From Girardinichthys multiradiatus (Eukaryota; Chordata; Actinopteri; Cyprinodontiformes; Goodeidae), in NCBI RefSeq assembly GCF_021462225.1, contig NC_061797.1, positions 33,816,147 through 33,880,146 on the forward strand: 64,000 nt of DNA, read 5' to 3'. The notes under the pieces were generated by a model. It ran no database searches. It saw only the letters and a program-made list of their open reading frames with translations, and was not told where the DNA came from. Of the stretch, positions 9,648 through 24,600 are shown piece after piece. A program made the translations under genes and the position numbers. Numbering within the stretch: the first letter of the stretch is position 1; every line of letters starts with the position of its first letter.

Positions 9648-12600
9648 CTGGAAATGGACACAACATTTCAACCATCAGTTGCAGCAAAGTAGAAGAACTA
9701 GCAGCGAAGCAAACAGGAGTGGAAAAAACACACTTATCAAACATCTCCTATTTTCTCTTTTTGAAATATATACTTTGTTCTGGGCTGCACGGTGGCGCAG
9801 TTGGTAGCACTGTTGCCTTGCAGCAAGAAGGTCCTGGGTTCGATTCCCAGCCGGGGGTCTTTCTGCATGGAGTTTGCATGTTCTCCCCGTGCATGCGTGG
9901 GTTCTCACCAGGTACTCCGGCTTCCTCCCACAGTCCAAAGACATGCCTGTTAGGTTAATTGGTCACTCTAAATTGCCCTTAGGTGTATGAATGAGTGTGT
10001 GCTTGGTTGTTTGTGTGTTGCCCTGCGATGGACTGGTGCCCTGTCCAGGGTGTACCCTGCCTCTCGCCCATAGACTGCTGGAGATAGGCACCAGCTCCCT
10101 CGCGACCCACTATGGAATAAGCGGTAGAAAATGACTGACTGATGACTTTGTTCTATTAGTGTTTTAAATTAAATATGTCATCATATTATGTTTTTCTTAA
10201 AACTGAAAATCAAGTAATTTCATTATTTGTACCAAATGAGAAAATTCTGCCAAACACTGACAAATCAGAAGTCTGTCATTGTTATGTGGACTAAATTGTT
10301 TTGAGTATTGCACAATTCTATGGTTGTGATAGCCATAATTACATGACAGATTAAAGGGGGGAATTCTTTATTTCACCATTGATGGCATCAAACTGTGAAA
10401 TATGCTATGAAATGTGATTTATGGTCAACATAACTACTGTTTTATTTTTGTCATCCACACTGCATACGTACGTGCTAAAACCCTGGCACACATTTCACAT
10501 CTAAAATCATGTTATCATATGCTTGTTATCCAGACACATAGCTGAGAGTGATGTTGGAGGCAATCATTTAGTTCTAATGAGCCATATCATCTCTTTGAAA
10601 TTTAAATACCTTAATGAGGTACCCCTCCCCCACGTGCATTTTTTATTTCCATTCCATTTTTTTCAATCCCTCTGACAATTACCCTTGTTTCTTTTTTTGT
10701 CTCTGTCTCTTTGTTGAATTTTTTATTTTTTTACCTTATTATGTTGTGTAAGCAAATGACATGTCCACAGTTTATATCTACTGACGTATGTCTAGAGGTA
10801 AAATTATTATGTACTGGCTTCTTTCTGTGTTGGTAAATTAGAATGGCCTAAAGAGGAGGCTCACATTCCAGGAATTGCTTCTTTGCTGGTCTGAGAATAT
10901 TTTCTCACACTTCGCTGTCAAAAAATAAAAATCAGCATTCTGGTAAAGCCTATAAATAACTATGTATCATCACTAGGTCAAACTTGATGCCAACACATTA
11001 CTCAGATAAGGACTAAGCTAACAAGCCAGTAAATTTAACCACTGAAGTAAAACAACCACTGAAGTAAAACAACTAAGGATTTGAATTGGGGATGTTCCTA
11101 ACAGCATTGGTGAAACATGGTTCCTTTACAACAAATGAAAAAGCTTCTAAATGTCTATTCTTTCCACCCATATACTCCGTAAAAATCGTTAGCCATTATG
11201 TTTAGTCATTTTTCATATATTGCTGTGTTGTGTTTAGAAAGAGAAAATCTGACCCCTCTAAACTCCAATATTACAAAGTTATAGCTGTGGATACAAACCT
11301 CCCTCCAAGGTGTGTGCTGTGGTCCATTCTGATGTGACATTTCCAGCACTGTTGATGCTTACAACTCTCAGCTGATAGGCTGAAAATGCCTGCAGACCCT
11401 CTATAATGGTACTAGTTTCAGGAGGGGACAAGGTACTCCTTTTAGTTGGACTTCCTTCTGGGAAGACACTTGGGTCCAGCCAACCAGAGCTGGAGAAAAC
11501 TCTCCTCTCAGAGTTAAAAGCTGATACATTCTTTGATTCCATTGGTCCACGGAGAAAGACCTCATACTTTGTGATGATGCCTGTGCCGAAGAAAAAAGGT
11601 AAATCAAAGTAGTATGTGAAATATGAGTGTGAGTATGACTGCATGTATGACAGCTGATTTTGATGCCAGATGTTTATATACACTGTATAAAATGACAACC
11701 ATTTTTTCCCTCACTCTCTGACATTAAATCAGACAAAACCTTTCCTGTGGCAGGTAGTAAGAATTACCAGAATTCTTTTTATTTGTTAAATGTCAGAGTA
11801 AGAAGAGAGAATATAATCAGAAAATATTTTATCACTTCATTTAAATGTAGATGTTTACATACATTTCCTTAGTATTTAAAACTGTTAAACGGTATGATGT
11901 TTTATGTAAGTTTCTCACAAAATTTCACTTCACGCCCATTCCTCCTAGAAGAGCTGGTGTCACCGAGTCAGGTTTATAGGCTGCCTTGCTCACACATTTT
12001 CTCAGCTCTGCTCATATATTCTATGGGACTGAAATCAGAGCAGTGTGATGGCCACCCCAGAAAATTTACTTTGTTGTCCTTTAGTCACTTTGAAACTAGT
12101 TTGGTGGTATACTTGGGGTCACTGTTCATTTGAAAAACTCATTTTTACCCAAGTTTTAACTTCAAGGCTGATGTCTGCAGGTGTTTCTTCAATATTTCTA
12201 CATGGTGTTCTTTCCTCATAATGCCATTTAAATTAGTGAAGTGCACCAGTCCCTCCTGCAGCAAAATACACACAATACATGATGCTGCCACCCCCGTAGC
12301 CCACAGGTGGGATGTGTTCTTAGGTTTGCAAGCTTTTAATTTCATTTCATCACACCACAGGACATGTCTTCAAAAATTAAGATCTTTGTTTCAGAGCGCA
12401 AATGCAAATTGTAATCTGGCTTCTTTTTGATGCTTTAAGAGTGCATCTTCATCCCAGAGTTGCCTTTCAGCCGTTGTTTCACAGGTCTTGTTTCAGTGTG
12501 GAAATTGACTTTTAGTTTTAGCCAGCATCTTTACAAAGTGTTTTGCTCTTGTACTGTGGTTGATGCACATATTTTGCACCAAAACACATTCATCCCTGGT

Positions 12601-15600
12601 ACAAGAAACCTGTCTCCTTCCAGAATAGTAGGAGCACTAAACATTCTCATGGTGTTTATATTTGCATATATTTTTTGTAAGCCAGATTGACGTTTTGCTT
12701 TCAGGCATCAGGAAATTTTACCCAAGGATGAACTAGACTAGTAAAAATCCACAATTATTTCCCAGATATCTTGTCTGATTTTCTTTAAGAAATTTTTATA
12801 ATGTGTCACACACAGTCTGAAGCATGTGCTTAAAATAACATCACAGAGGCATGCCATAAATTAATTCAAATTCAATTTTATAAGCTTACAAATCATTTAG
12901 ACTTTCCCAAATTGTTTAAATGCATAGTGATCTTGTTGTAGGTACACCTCTCTAAAAAATGCTAAAATACTTTCTCTAAATATTCTGGAAAACAAACAAT
13001 TTTGATAATCACAAATGATAAAATAGGAATAATGTTGAGAGATTTAATGTCAGACAGTGCAAAAAAATGTGTGTTGATAAAGTGTATGTGAATTTCTGGT
13101 TTCTGTTTTTGTTTGCATTTACAGCCAAATATTTTCACAAATTCACACTTCTCGTCTCTTCCTTTCAGCATAAATGATAAAATATGTATTTTTTAAATAT
13201 AATTTATTGGTGGGAGGAACACACACTCGTGACAGCGATGGACAGCTTTAGAAAACTGGCTAACAATCAAGCCGTGGCTTGTCCTGTTTTTGCTCTGACC
13301 TTTCAGTATTTTCTAAACTAATTTAATTTAGCGCAGCATCACTTTGTGATACTTTCATATAGAAAAGCAGTTTTGTATTTCTTGTTATGATTTATCAATA
13401 AAGACATTGAGATATGAAAATGAAGCCCAAATGTAATTTTTTTTAAATGTTGTCCTGCTTGATAAAAACCTGTGAAGCCCTGTGATATATTTATTATATC
13501 GGTCATGGCAGATGGCAGTTCACACTGAACCTGGTTCTGCTGGAGTTTTCTTGCTGTTAAAGGGGAGTTTTCCTTTCAACTGTGGCTACATGCATGTTCA
13601 GTATGAGGGATTGCTGCAAAGTCAATGCAAGCGACTGTCCACTGTTGCTACATGCTCATCCATGAGTAGTGAATCCTACAAGTCACTGACTTGATGCAAT
13701 CTGCTAGGTCTCCTAAGATAGAAAACTTTTTAACCAATTTAAAAAATAAACTGAATTTGACTCCACTGTTAAAATAGTTAGGTTTAATTGGAATGTAGGT
13801 ACCACACTTAAAATCTGAATGATTCGACTGAATTAACTTTGTAAAGTGCATTGAGATGACATGTTTTGTGAATTGGCACTACAAAAATAAAACTGAAATG
13901 AATTAAATTGACTGAACTTCAGTATTATCCAATATTTCATCAACATCTGTGTCCTGTTAAATCAGTATATTACATGAACATTTTTGAAGAAATATAACCA
14001 AAAGATGCATTCCAAGCCCAGTAGAAACCTACCAAAAACTCTGCATTGGTCGCCAATAAAAATAAAAAAAATTCTTTTAGCAAACGTTTTCCTTAAATTT
14101 TACAAAATAAATAATGACAGCAGTGAAAAAAACAAAACAGCAACTTTTGCTCTTTTCCATCAAAACCATCTTAACCATTCAACATTCAAGGTTGGCAGAG
14201 TCATGCAAAGACATTAAGACTGAGTTCAGCTAAGAAAAAAAAATATCACAGGGGGGAGACATGTTTTTAAACCAATATTGGAAAGGGAAAGAAAAACAAC
14301 TAATGTGATTTCGGGGATGAAGTTGGGAGGAAAAATGATCAATAAGAACAAAACTACGAAAGATGAAAACAGGGAAAAACTCAGATTGTGCAGCTTTGTT
14401 GGAGACTGAGCCTTAGAGCTATAACAAAGCTCTCTGGATTTACCAAAAGCATTTCCAGTTGAGTGTGTATGTTGTGAGTGTGTGGGAGTTTATGTGTTTG
14501 TGTGCACTGTTATGTCATTACCATTCAGCTTGAATAACACAGGCCAACAGCACTACTATAGGTTATTTGTTGAAAATACATTTCTATGTAGGTTTGGTTT
14601 ACTTACACAATCTTTCATCTTGAAAGACATTAATGTATTTGAGTTGTTCTGCAATCCTTAATTACACTAATGTGTTCACAGTTTTGTTTGATTATATGCA
14701 TTAACAGTATAATGTGTGTGCAGATATACCATTGGGCTGACTGGGAGGCTCCCAAGAACCATGCAGTGTATGAGGTCCTGTAGCATTGATCCTGGGAGCA
14801 GACTGGTTTTTTGGGGATGCAGCAGCTGTCAGAAGAGACAGTGGAGGGCCAGAGGTGCAGCCTCCAGAAGAGCATGCCTGTGGATTAAGAAGACAATTTA
14901 TAATCTTAATTTTAGGACAAAAAATGTAAAACTTTAAAGTTGTGCCTTGTTTAAAAACAAATAAAATAGCATATGTGGTCTATTACTAACTGGTTTCTGA
15001 GCATACCTACCTCCAGTGTTACAGAGTACTGTGTGAAGGACTTTAAACCACTTGCCAGAGCCTCTGTAGACAAACCTGTGTAGTGAATAACCGGCTCTGC
15101 TTTATTAAATGACTCCACTGATGATAACACAAACCTAAAAAGGACAAATGATTTTTATCAAGTTTTTTACTTACTGCACTTGGTTGTATTATTATATAAT
15201 GATATTCAGGTGAGGTCTAGTGCAGTGGTGGCCATATTGGGCAGTAGCAAAATATGGAAAATATGTAAACTGAACAGACGTCAGGTAAACATGGACAATA
15301 GCTTTAAAATATGAGCAAATCTTTGTTAAACATTCCACAGTCTCATTTTCATTTCACATTGTTTGCTGCTCACGCATGATTAATTGGGGATTTAACGATT
15401 ATTTTACAATTCTTTAAACTTTTCATTATTCTTTTTCTTTACTTCAAATCTTGATAGCCTTCTTACTATAAATCGTATTCTAAAAAGTTCAAACCACTTA
15501 CGTAACTCTATATTTAAATACTGATTTTAAACACAGCAGACTGAAAAAAATATTGCAATATATTTCCTTCCTTAGACAGTCCCTTTAGCTAAAATTTCCA

Positions 15601-18600
15601 CCACAGTCTTCCAAGCATTACACATAATTTTTGGATATTCACCTAACTTTCATATCACAACTTCATTATAAATGAACTCCCCTTTATTCACTTCACTGAA
15701 AAAACAAATGTCCTCAAATGTCTGCAGCGTTCACTCTGGGCATCTTGCAGAGATTTTTAACCTCACTCTCTAATGTAATATCAGATGTATTGCAAACAAA
15801 AGTGTGTACGCACGTGCTCCGTCTTTACATACTCAACTTCATACTTGCCTTTCCTTACAGTCCTTACCTCTCGACTGGGCCTGTATCATTTCTTGGTATG
15901 CTCCAGTTAAAGCTTGCACTGGTTGGACCTGGTCGTCCAAGGAGGTTTATATGAAGCTCCTCTGCAGAAGGTGGTGCCCCTAAAGTCTGGTACGAGGCTG
16001 ATGCACTTATTGTCTGACCAGCTACATTAGCTGTTATGAGCCAGTAGGAGTAGTTGGTAAAGGGAAACAAACCACCATCCTCAAATGATTCAAGGCCTTA
16101 AAAAAAAGAAAATAATATTAAGCCAGAAAACACAACACAACAAAGTTTATGCTATTTAAATAAAATTAGCGACAATAAAACCTTTAAAAAGCTGTGTTGG
16201 TACATACTGAAAGGAAAGTGACTCTGGATGGTATGAACTGACTGTCCATCCCTCATGAGGGTGTAGTTGAGCCTATGTGAATTAGGGGAGTCAGGTGGAC
16301 TCCATGAAAGATGGATTGAAGAGTAACTAAGAGCCAAACCAATCGGGGCAGGCTGCTGTAAGGGGGCTGTACAAAGAAACAAAAAAGAAGAAAAAAAAAA
16401 GGGAACCAGAGAAACACAAACAGGGTTTTAATTATTTTATAAATCCCAAAATCTCACATACTATACTAATCATAACAAAAACTGATGGTACCACCTTTGC
16501 TGCATCCAAAAGGGTTCTCAGGATCAAAATGACTCGCTACAGGCTGGCATGAATCACACTTTTCTCCAGTTACCAGCAGCTTACACAAACATACTCCTGT
16601 GTCTGGATCACATGAACTGTTGGCACTGCCTGCTGGGTCACATGCACAAGGCTGGCATCTGTTTATGAAAAAAGGGAAGAAGGGGTATAAGGAGGTATCT
16701 GCCAAGCATTACTGAATTATTAAGCTTAAGGGCTCATGGAGTGTTCTGTTGATGATGAGGTTCCTTTTGTCTGAGCACTTCTTTAGACATTTATGAGGTT
16801 AAGAAATGTTTCCTAATTAATACAAACTTAAACCCATTCAACCTTTCTCTGATACAACTTTTTTTCTCTCCAAAAAACACCCCACACCCATATCTATAGA
16901 AAAAGTACGGCCGCTTTTCCCCACACCTGAGCCCCCTCATGCATTCACAACAACGGGATAGGAATCATGTCTAAAGAAATTACTGTAACCTCTTCACCAA
17001 TCAGTGAGTTAAAATTGGAGTGTTTTTACACCAGGACAATCTGGGGTACTCAGTCTGGCTGAGCAGGAAATGATGAAAAATGTCACAATTCTATTTGGAT
17101 TGGTTCACTTTCACACCGCACTTTTGAAAGCAGGCCAAACCACCTGGACAAATTCATGCAGTTACTTAAGCTGCTTGTTTGGGGAGGTATCACATGAAGT
17201 TATCAAGCTTGTTGCTCTGTCTATGACACAAATGCAGCAGTAAGGAAACAAGATAGTGGAAAGCAAGAGAATATGGTAACACACACAAAGAAAGGTATTG
17301 CAAGGATTTAAATTAAACTTTTTACATCACATATGTCAGTAAATCATATATTCACTTTCTGTCCTTGGCCCGTTAAATAGTCTATTGGCTTCCCCAATGT
17401 ATGCAAACCACCCCAGGGTTCAATTTCAAGTGAACTGAGACCCACATTTTCAGGCAGACCAAAGCATGTTTGTTTGGATCGCACCAGAGTTCAGATGAGC
17501 TTTCACACCTGCCCCAACGTAGCAGACAATCTTGGGAAACATCTAAAATCAACATAAAGCAGACCAAGCAATATTGGTGTGAAAGTACACTTAACGACCA
17601 CTTTTACAGATAAGTACTCAGATGTGGTATTTGTGGCAGTCCTTCCTCTTGTTATTGTAACAAAGCTCCCCATGAGGTACCGTACATTGTGCTCGATGGG
17701 ACAATAGTATGAAGCATGTTTTGTCAGTCTAGATTTAACCACATATCCTATGATCATTCCAAAGCTCTCTTAAAGATATTTCAATGACATTTAGACTGAA
17801 GCAGTCAAGCTGATTTTGGTATATAAATGTAATAAATGGATACATTAACACTTTCTGAAAAACACTTTCTGTACAAAATTGTCATGCCGTTTCTTTCCAA
17901 TGTTGCTCAGAAGGAGGGATACTGCAAAGTTCATGAGTTGTACAATTGGTTTCCTAACATAGAAAACATTTCTAAACCAATTAGAATAATAAACTGAATT
18001 TGACTGCACTGTATTATTAGAATCCAATTGTAATGATGCATGTGTGGTTATACTGAAGCTTGCACCAGATGGAAAGTTTCTCATCTGAAATATTTTTGGG
18101 AATGTTTGGACAGTGTCAGTGAATTTATTCGATTTGGTGTTCACTCACAAGAGAACTGCTGGGTCATTTTCTTAACACTGTGAGGGGAAATCCTAACTTC
18201 CATCTATACCACCCCATAGCTGTGATATTAACTTCATACCCCATCAGAGTTGCCAAAGACTGTGTCCATTTGTGTGACGGCATGTATTTGTCTGACGAGG
18301 TCTGTGTCTAGGTCACTGGTTTGGTGTTACTCCCACAGGGGCAAGATAGTGGGTGAGCATACGGTCACTCACCTTACACCTTTACAAACACAAAAACGTG
18401 CGGTGCAGTCTGTGTGTTGGAGAATGTTTTGCACACACTTAAACAAACCAGTCTGGCAAACTGACACAGTTTAACCATGCTACTGTCACCTACGCATGGA
18501 CATTATTGATATGTGTTTTTATTTTGCTGCATACTGTACTAACGTTATGTCTTTCTCACACACACCAGTACACCTTCTTTATTGCTGTGTGAAAAGCCAC

Positions 18601-21600
18601 AGCCTCGTAAAGAGGCGCAAATTTGTCCTGTCAACTGACGCACCAACACGCATACACACTTTGATACAGAAAATGCCACAGCACTCGACCTTCACTCCCT
18701 TTTCCAAGGAGAAGCATCAATGTTGCATCCAGTCTTCCTTTTATCAATGAGCGTAAAAGTGTAGTGTTTGTGTTTTTATGTTTTTATGCAATTAGGGAGA
18801 ACCAATAAAGAACATTTCAACATGAAATTTAGGGTTAACATAGATTGAATTGAATACCATAATACAGAATGTAATTACTTTTTTAAACATTTAGTTTAAC
18901 AATGCACAAATCATCAACGACAAATTGGATGGAATTCAAGAGACTGTACATAGCCATGATCAGTGTTTAACATTGCTGGAGGAAACGCTGAGTCCTTTCA
19001 TCAGCGTTTGGAGAAGGTGGAGGACAGTCACAAGAGGCTACGCGCTGAAAACGAGAAGCTTCGGGCTAGGCTAACTGAGCTGGAGGGGAGAGGCAGAAGG
19101 AGCAACATCTGGTTGGTCGGTATACCTGAAGGCATTGAAGGTCCACAACCCAGAGTCTTTTTTTTTTCTTAACTACCGCGGGACGTGTTTGGTCATGACA
19201 CTTTTCCGTCGGCACCGGACTTGGATCGCAGCCTGATGCCTAAGCCGGGCCCCGGAGGTAGGCCACGGCCGTCATACTCTGCTTTCATCGTTATCAGAAC
19301 AAGGAGCTCATGGTTCGGGAGGCCAGGAAGAGGGGTAATCTAAAGTACCATAATGTCCTGTTCAGGATCTACAAAGACTACCCCCCTGACGCAGTGAGCA
19401 AATGGACGGAATATAGGTGCGTAATGTCATTTTTATATAAGATGGGACTGAAATCCTTGTTATACCCGGCAAGACTCCACATCACACAGACTAACGGAAC
19501 CCGAACTGCATTTGGCTCGGTGGCCAAGGCTGAGAGGTTTATTGAGGACATTAATAAACCATCTTGAGTGCCATACCTGTGTGAGTTAGAATTATACCCA
19601 TGTGACAGGCAATTATACTGACTAAGTAAGTAATAACTGTAATTATGGGTTTCTTATGGTTAAGTGTATAAACTTCAATGTTACTTGGATAACAAAGCAT
19701 CCAATTTGCCTGGGCCTGACCTTGTCTTGTTTATTAGAAGGGTATTTGCTAATTTTTTTCTAAGGAGCAGATGGAGATGTTATTTAGATAGATTTTGTAT
19801 GGAGGTGCTGCAGGTAGATAGAGAAGGTGTGCTTTTTGTTCTTACAGCTAGTTTCGCCTTGGGGTTTTCGGGAGGGTTTTTAGGTTCCGCTGCAAATAAC
19901 AGTATTTTCTTTAGATTCCTTTCTCAGACCAACCAGGGTAAACTGTTTAGTATTTTGTTTTACGTTTAGTAGTTGATTGTTTTTCTTTCCATAATCCTTG
20001 TTGATGTTATGAGTATGATAAATAATTTTGGCTTTGTTACTTGGAATGTTAAAAGGCCTGAACCATCCTGTGAAAAGGAAGAAAGCTCTCACACATCTTA
20101 AAAAGTTTGATACAGGAATTGCATTTCTGCAGGAAACTCATCTTAAAAATCCTGAATATTTGAAATGTGGGTGGTTGGGGCAGCTTTTCCACTCGACCTT
20201 TCAGGGCAAGGCCAGGGGGGTTGCTATACTGATTAACAAAAATGTTCCCTTTATACTGTCCTCTTTAATATCAGATCCATGTGGGCGTTTTGTTATTGTG
20301 ACTGGTAAACTCTATAATAATGTCATATTAGCTAATGCATATGCTCCAAATGTTGATAACCCCCAATTCTTTTCTTGCTTTATTAAACTGTTTCCTTGTT
20401 TAAACTCATATCAGCTCATTATGGGAGGGGATTTTCATCTGTGTCTGAACCCTGGGATGGATCGATCATCGAGACCAGGTTATGCTCTATCGAAATCAGC
20501 ATCCTATTTACAATCCTTTCTTGCAGAATATGGCATCTCAGATATTTGGTGTTTTTTACACCCCAACAATAGACAATACTTATTTTTTCTCATGCTCACC
20601 ATAGCTACAGCAGGATTGATTACTTTTTAATTGACAATAAACTGATTACGGATGTCCAAGCATGTGAATACCATACTATAACAATATCTGACCATGCTCC
20701 ATTGGTACTTAAGTGCAGAATATGATGTACTTACTTTACACTCTATAGAATACCTACTATTAAAAAATAGGAGTAACTTGTATGAGCATGGCGATAAGGT
20801 CGGTGAGATATTGTCAAGACAACTTAAAGGCACCAGAGCTAAACAATCCATTAAAGGTGTAAAATCTCAGCATGGTAAGGTCATCTCAGATCAGCAGGGG
20901 ATAAATGAAGCTTTTCAACAGTATTATGCACCGATAGCATTGCAGGAAGTCGAGATGGCAATCAAATAACTGCAATCTCAGAAATCTCCTGGGCCAGATG
21001 GTTTACCTAGTGAGTTTTACGTTACATTTGCTACACAACTTATGACTGAGATGGCGGCTATGTACGTCTTAAGAAAGGGTCTCTCCCTGCCACCTTAAAT
21101 CAGGCATGTATAACACTACCAAAAAAAGGTAAGGACCCCTTTGACTGTGCATCCTATTGGCAAATATCCTTGTTAAATTGTGATTATAAAATAATAGCTA
21201 AGGTACCGGCCCGACGATTGGAGAATGTTTTGCCCGACATTGTCTCTCCATATCAAACAGGTTTCGTTAAAGATAGACGCTGTTTTTTTTAATATACGTC
21301 AACTGCTCAACATTATGTACTCCACATGCCAGGATGACTCAAAATGCCTTCTCTCCATGGAGGAAGAGAAGGCATTTGACAGAGTAGAGTAGAAGTACCT
21401 TTTTGAGACATTGGTAAGATTTGGATTCGGTAGCACATTTATCGCATGGATTAAGTTATTATATGCCAGCCCTTCAGTCATGGTTCTAACAAATAATTTT
21501 TATTCTAAACCATTCAAACTACATTATGGGACCCGCCAGGGTTGCCCTCTTAGTCCCCTTCTTTTTGTACTAGCGACTGAGCCCTTGGCTATAGCCATCA

Positions 21601-24600
21601 GAACTAGTGGTTTAATCTATGGTATTACCAGAGGCTGTGTAGAACACAAATTATCCCTTTATGCCGACGACCTCCTCCTTTTTATTTCCAGGGCAGAGAC
21701 AACTATTCCCTCTATTCTAAATCTTCTTACTCAATTTGGGAAAATCTCAGGGTACAAATTAAATCTGCATAAAAGTGAGCTTTTGTAATTAAATGTAGAT
21801 AGTACTGTTCTTGCAAATATTAGGGTACCTTTACATAGCTTTATTTATCTAAGTGTTTTTGTAACCAAGCTTTTTTCAGATCTCAAGAAAAACTTTGATA
21901 AACTATTACTTAAAATTAAACAAGATTTGGCTAGATGGTCCCCCCTCCCACTTTCTATGCTAGGGAGAGTGAATGTGGTTAAAATGTCTGTGCTCCCCAG
22001 GTATTTATACTTGTTCCAGTGTCTCCCTGTGTTTCTTCCAAATGCCTATTTTTAAAAACTTGACTCTACTATATTGGCATACAGTATAGACCAAATGTTT
22101 GGACACACCTTCTCATTTAAAGAGTTTTCTTTATTTTCATGACTATGAATATTGTAGCTTCACACTGAAGGCATCAAAACTATGAATTAACACATGTGGA
22201 ATTATATACTGAACAAAAATTGTGAAACAACTGAAAATATGTCTTATATTCTAGGTTCTTCAAAGTAGCCACCTTTTGCTTTGATTACTGCTCCACACAC
22301 TCTTGGTATTCTGTTGATGAGCTTCAAGAGGTAGTCACCTGAAATGGTTTTCCAACAGTCTTGAAGAAGTTCCCAGAGATGCTTAGCACTTGTTGGCCCT
22401 TTTGCCTTCACTCTGCGGTCCAGCTCACCCCATACCATCTCGATTGGGTTCAGGTCCGGTGACGGTGGAGGCCAGGTCATCTGGCGCAGCAACCCATCAC
22501 TCTCCTTCTTGGTCAAATAGCCCTTACACAGCCTGGAGGTGAGTTTGGGGTCATTGTCCTGTTGAAAAATAAATGATGGTCCAACTAAACGCAAACCGGA
22601 TGGAATAGCATGCTGCTGCAAGATGCTGTGGTAGCCATGTTGGTTCAGTATGCCTTCAATTTTGAATAAATCCCCAACAGTGTCACCAGCAAAGCACCCC
22701 CACACCATCACACCTCCTCCTCCATGCTTCACGGTGGGAACCAGGCATGTAGAGTCCATCCGTTCACCTCTTCTGCACCGCACAAAGACACGGTGGTTGG
22801 AACCAAAGATCTCAAACTTGGACTCATCAGACCAAAGCACAGATTTCCACTGGTCTAACGTCCATTCCTTGCGTTCTTTAACCCAAACAAGTCTCTTCTG
22901 CTTGTTGCCTGTCCTCAGCAGTGGTTTCCTAGCAGCTATTTTACCATGAAGGCCTGATTCACACAGTCTCCTCTTAACAGTTGTTCTAGAGATGTGTCTG
23001 CTGCTAGAACTCTGTGTGGCATTGACCTGTTCTCTAATCTGAGCTGCTGTTAACCTGCTATTTCTGAGGCTTGTGACTCGGATGAACTTATTGTCCGCAG
23101 CAGAAGTGACTCTTGGTCTTCCTTTCCTGGGGCGGTCCTCATGTGAGCCAGTTTCTTTGTAGCACTTGATGGTTTTTGCGACTGCACTTGGGGATACTTT
23201 CAAAGTTTTCCCAATTGTTCGGACTGACTGACCTTCATTTCTTAAAGTAATGATGGCCGCTCGGTTTTCTTTACTTAGCTGCTTTTTTCTTGCCGTAATA
23301 AAAATTCTAACAGTCTATTCAGTAAGTAGGACTATCAGCTGTGTACTGTATCCACCTCCTGCACAACACAACTGATGTTTTATAAGGCTTGAAATCCCAC
23401 TTATTAAACCTGACAGGGCACACCTGTGAAGTGAAAACCATTTCAGGTGACTACCTCTTGAAGCTCATCAACAGAATGCCAAGAGTGTGCGGAGCAGTAA
23501 TCAAAGCAAAAGGTGGCTACTTTGAAGAACCTAGAATATAAGACCTATTTTCAGTTGTTTCACACTTTTTTGTTCAGTATATAATTCCACATGTGTTAAT
23601 TCATAGTTTTGATGCCTTCAGTGTGAAGCTACAATATTCATAGTCATGAAAATAAAGAAAACTCTTTGAATGAGAAGGTGTGTCCAAACTTTTGGGTCTG
23701 TACTGTATATTTGGAATGGGAAAAAGCCACGCTTGCGAAAAGACCATCTCCAGAAATCAAAACAAGATGGTGGAATGGCTCTCCCAAATCATAGATACTA
23801 TTATTAGGCAACTAATGTGTGGTGTCTGTCATTCTAGTTATACTATTACTCTGATAAAAGAGGCCCTATTTGGGTCGAACTGGAGAAACAGTCTTGTGAC
23901 TCATTTTCTATCATCAGTAATAGGAGCACCGTTACCCATTTCTACGAACCAGATAATTGTCAATCCTGTAGTTATTAGCTCCATTAGAATTTATTCACAA
24001 TTTAGGAAATACTTTGGCCTTCGAAATATGAGCCTTTCCAATACAATACCATCAAATGTTTTTTTTCCCCCCTTCGATGCAAGATGCCACTTTTAACATT
24101 TGGTTTAAAAAGGGCCTGAGGTATTTTAAAGATCTTTTTATTGAAGATAAATTTGCCTCTTTTGCACAGCTGTCCTCCAAATATAACCTCCCCACATCTC
24201 ATTTCTTTAGGTACCTACAAGTCAGGCATTATGTTTCAGGTTCCATCCCAGGGTTCCCAGATAACCCAGCTGACACTATAATTGATGAACTGAAATCATT
24301 CAATCCAAGTGAGAAAGGAGTGATTTTGGCCATTTTCAGACTGATTTTTCATTTGCAATTCCCTCCCATCCCTGCAATAAAAGCGGCTTGGGAGCAAGAT
24401 TTGCAAATCACAATCAGTGAGGCAATTAGGGCTAAAGTTTTAAAGAGAATCCACTCCTCCTCCATGTGTGCAAGACACTCCCTTAGTCAATTTAAAGTTG
24501 TTCACCGGGTGCACCTTCACAAATCCAAATTGGCTAAGATTTATCCAGAAATAGATCCAACCTATGATAGATGTAAATTTGAGGAAGCTACTTTAATTCA

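Noticed and set aside
9790..9860. tRNA gene
   Set aside because: Box A and box B are present but no cloverleaf. The sequence continues into a SINE body with target duplications.
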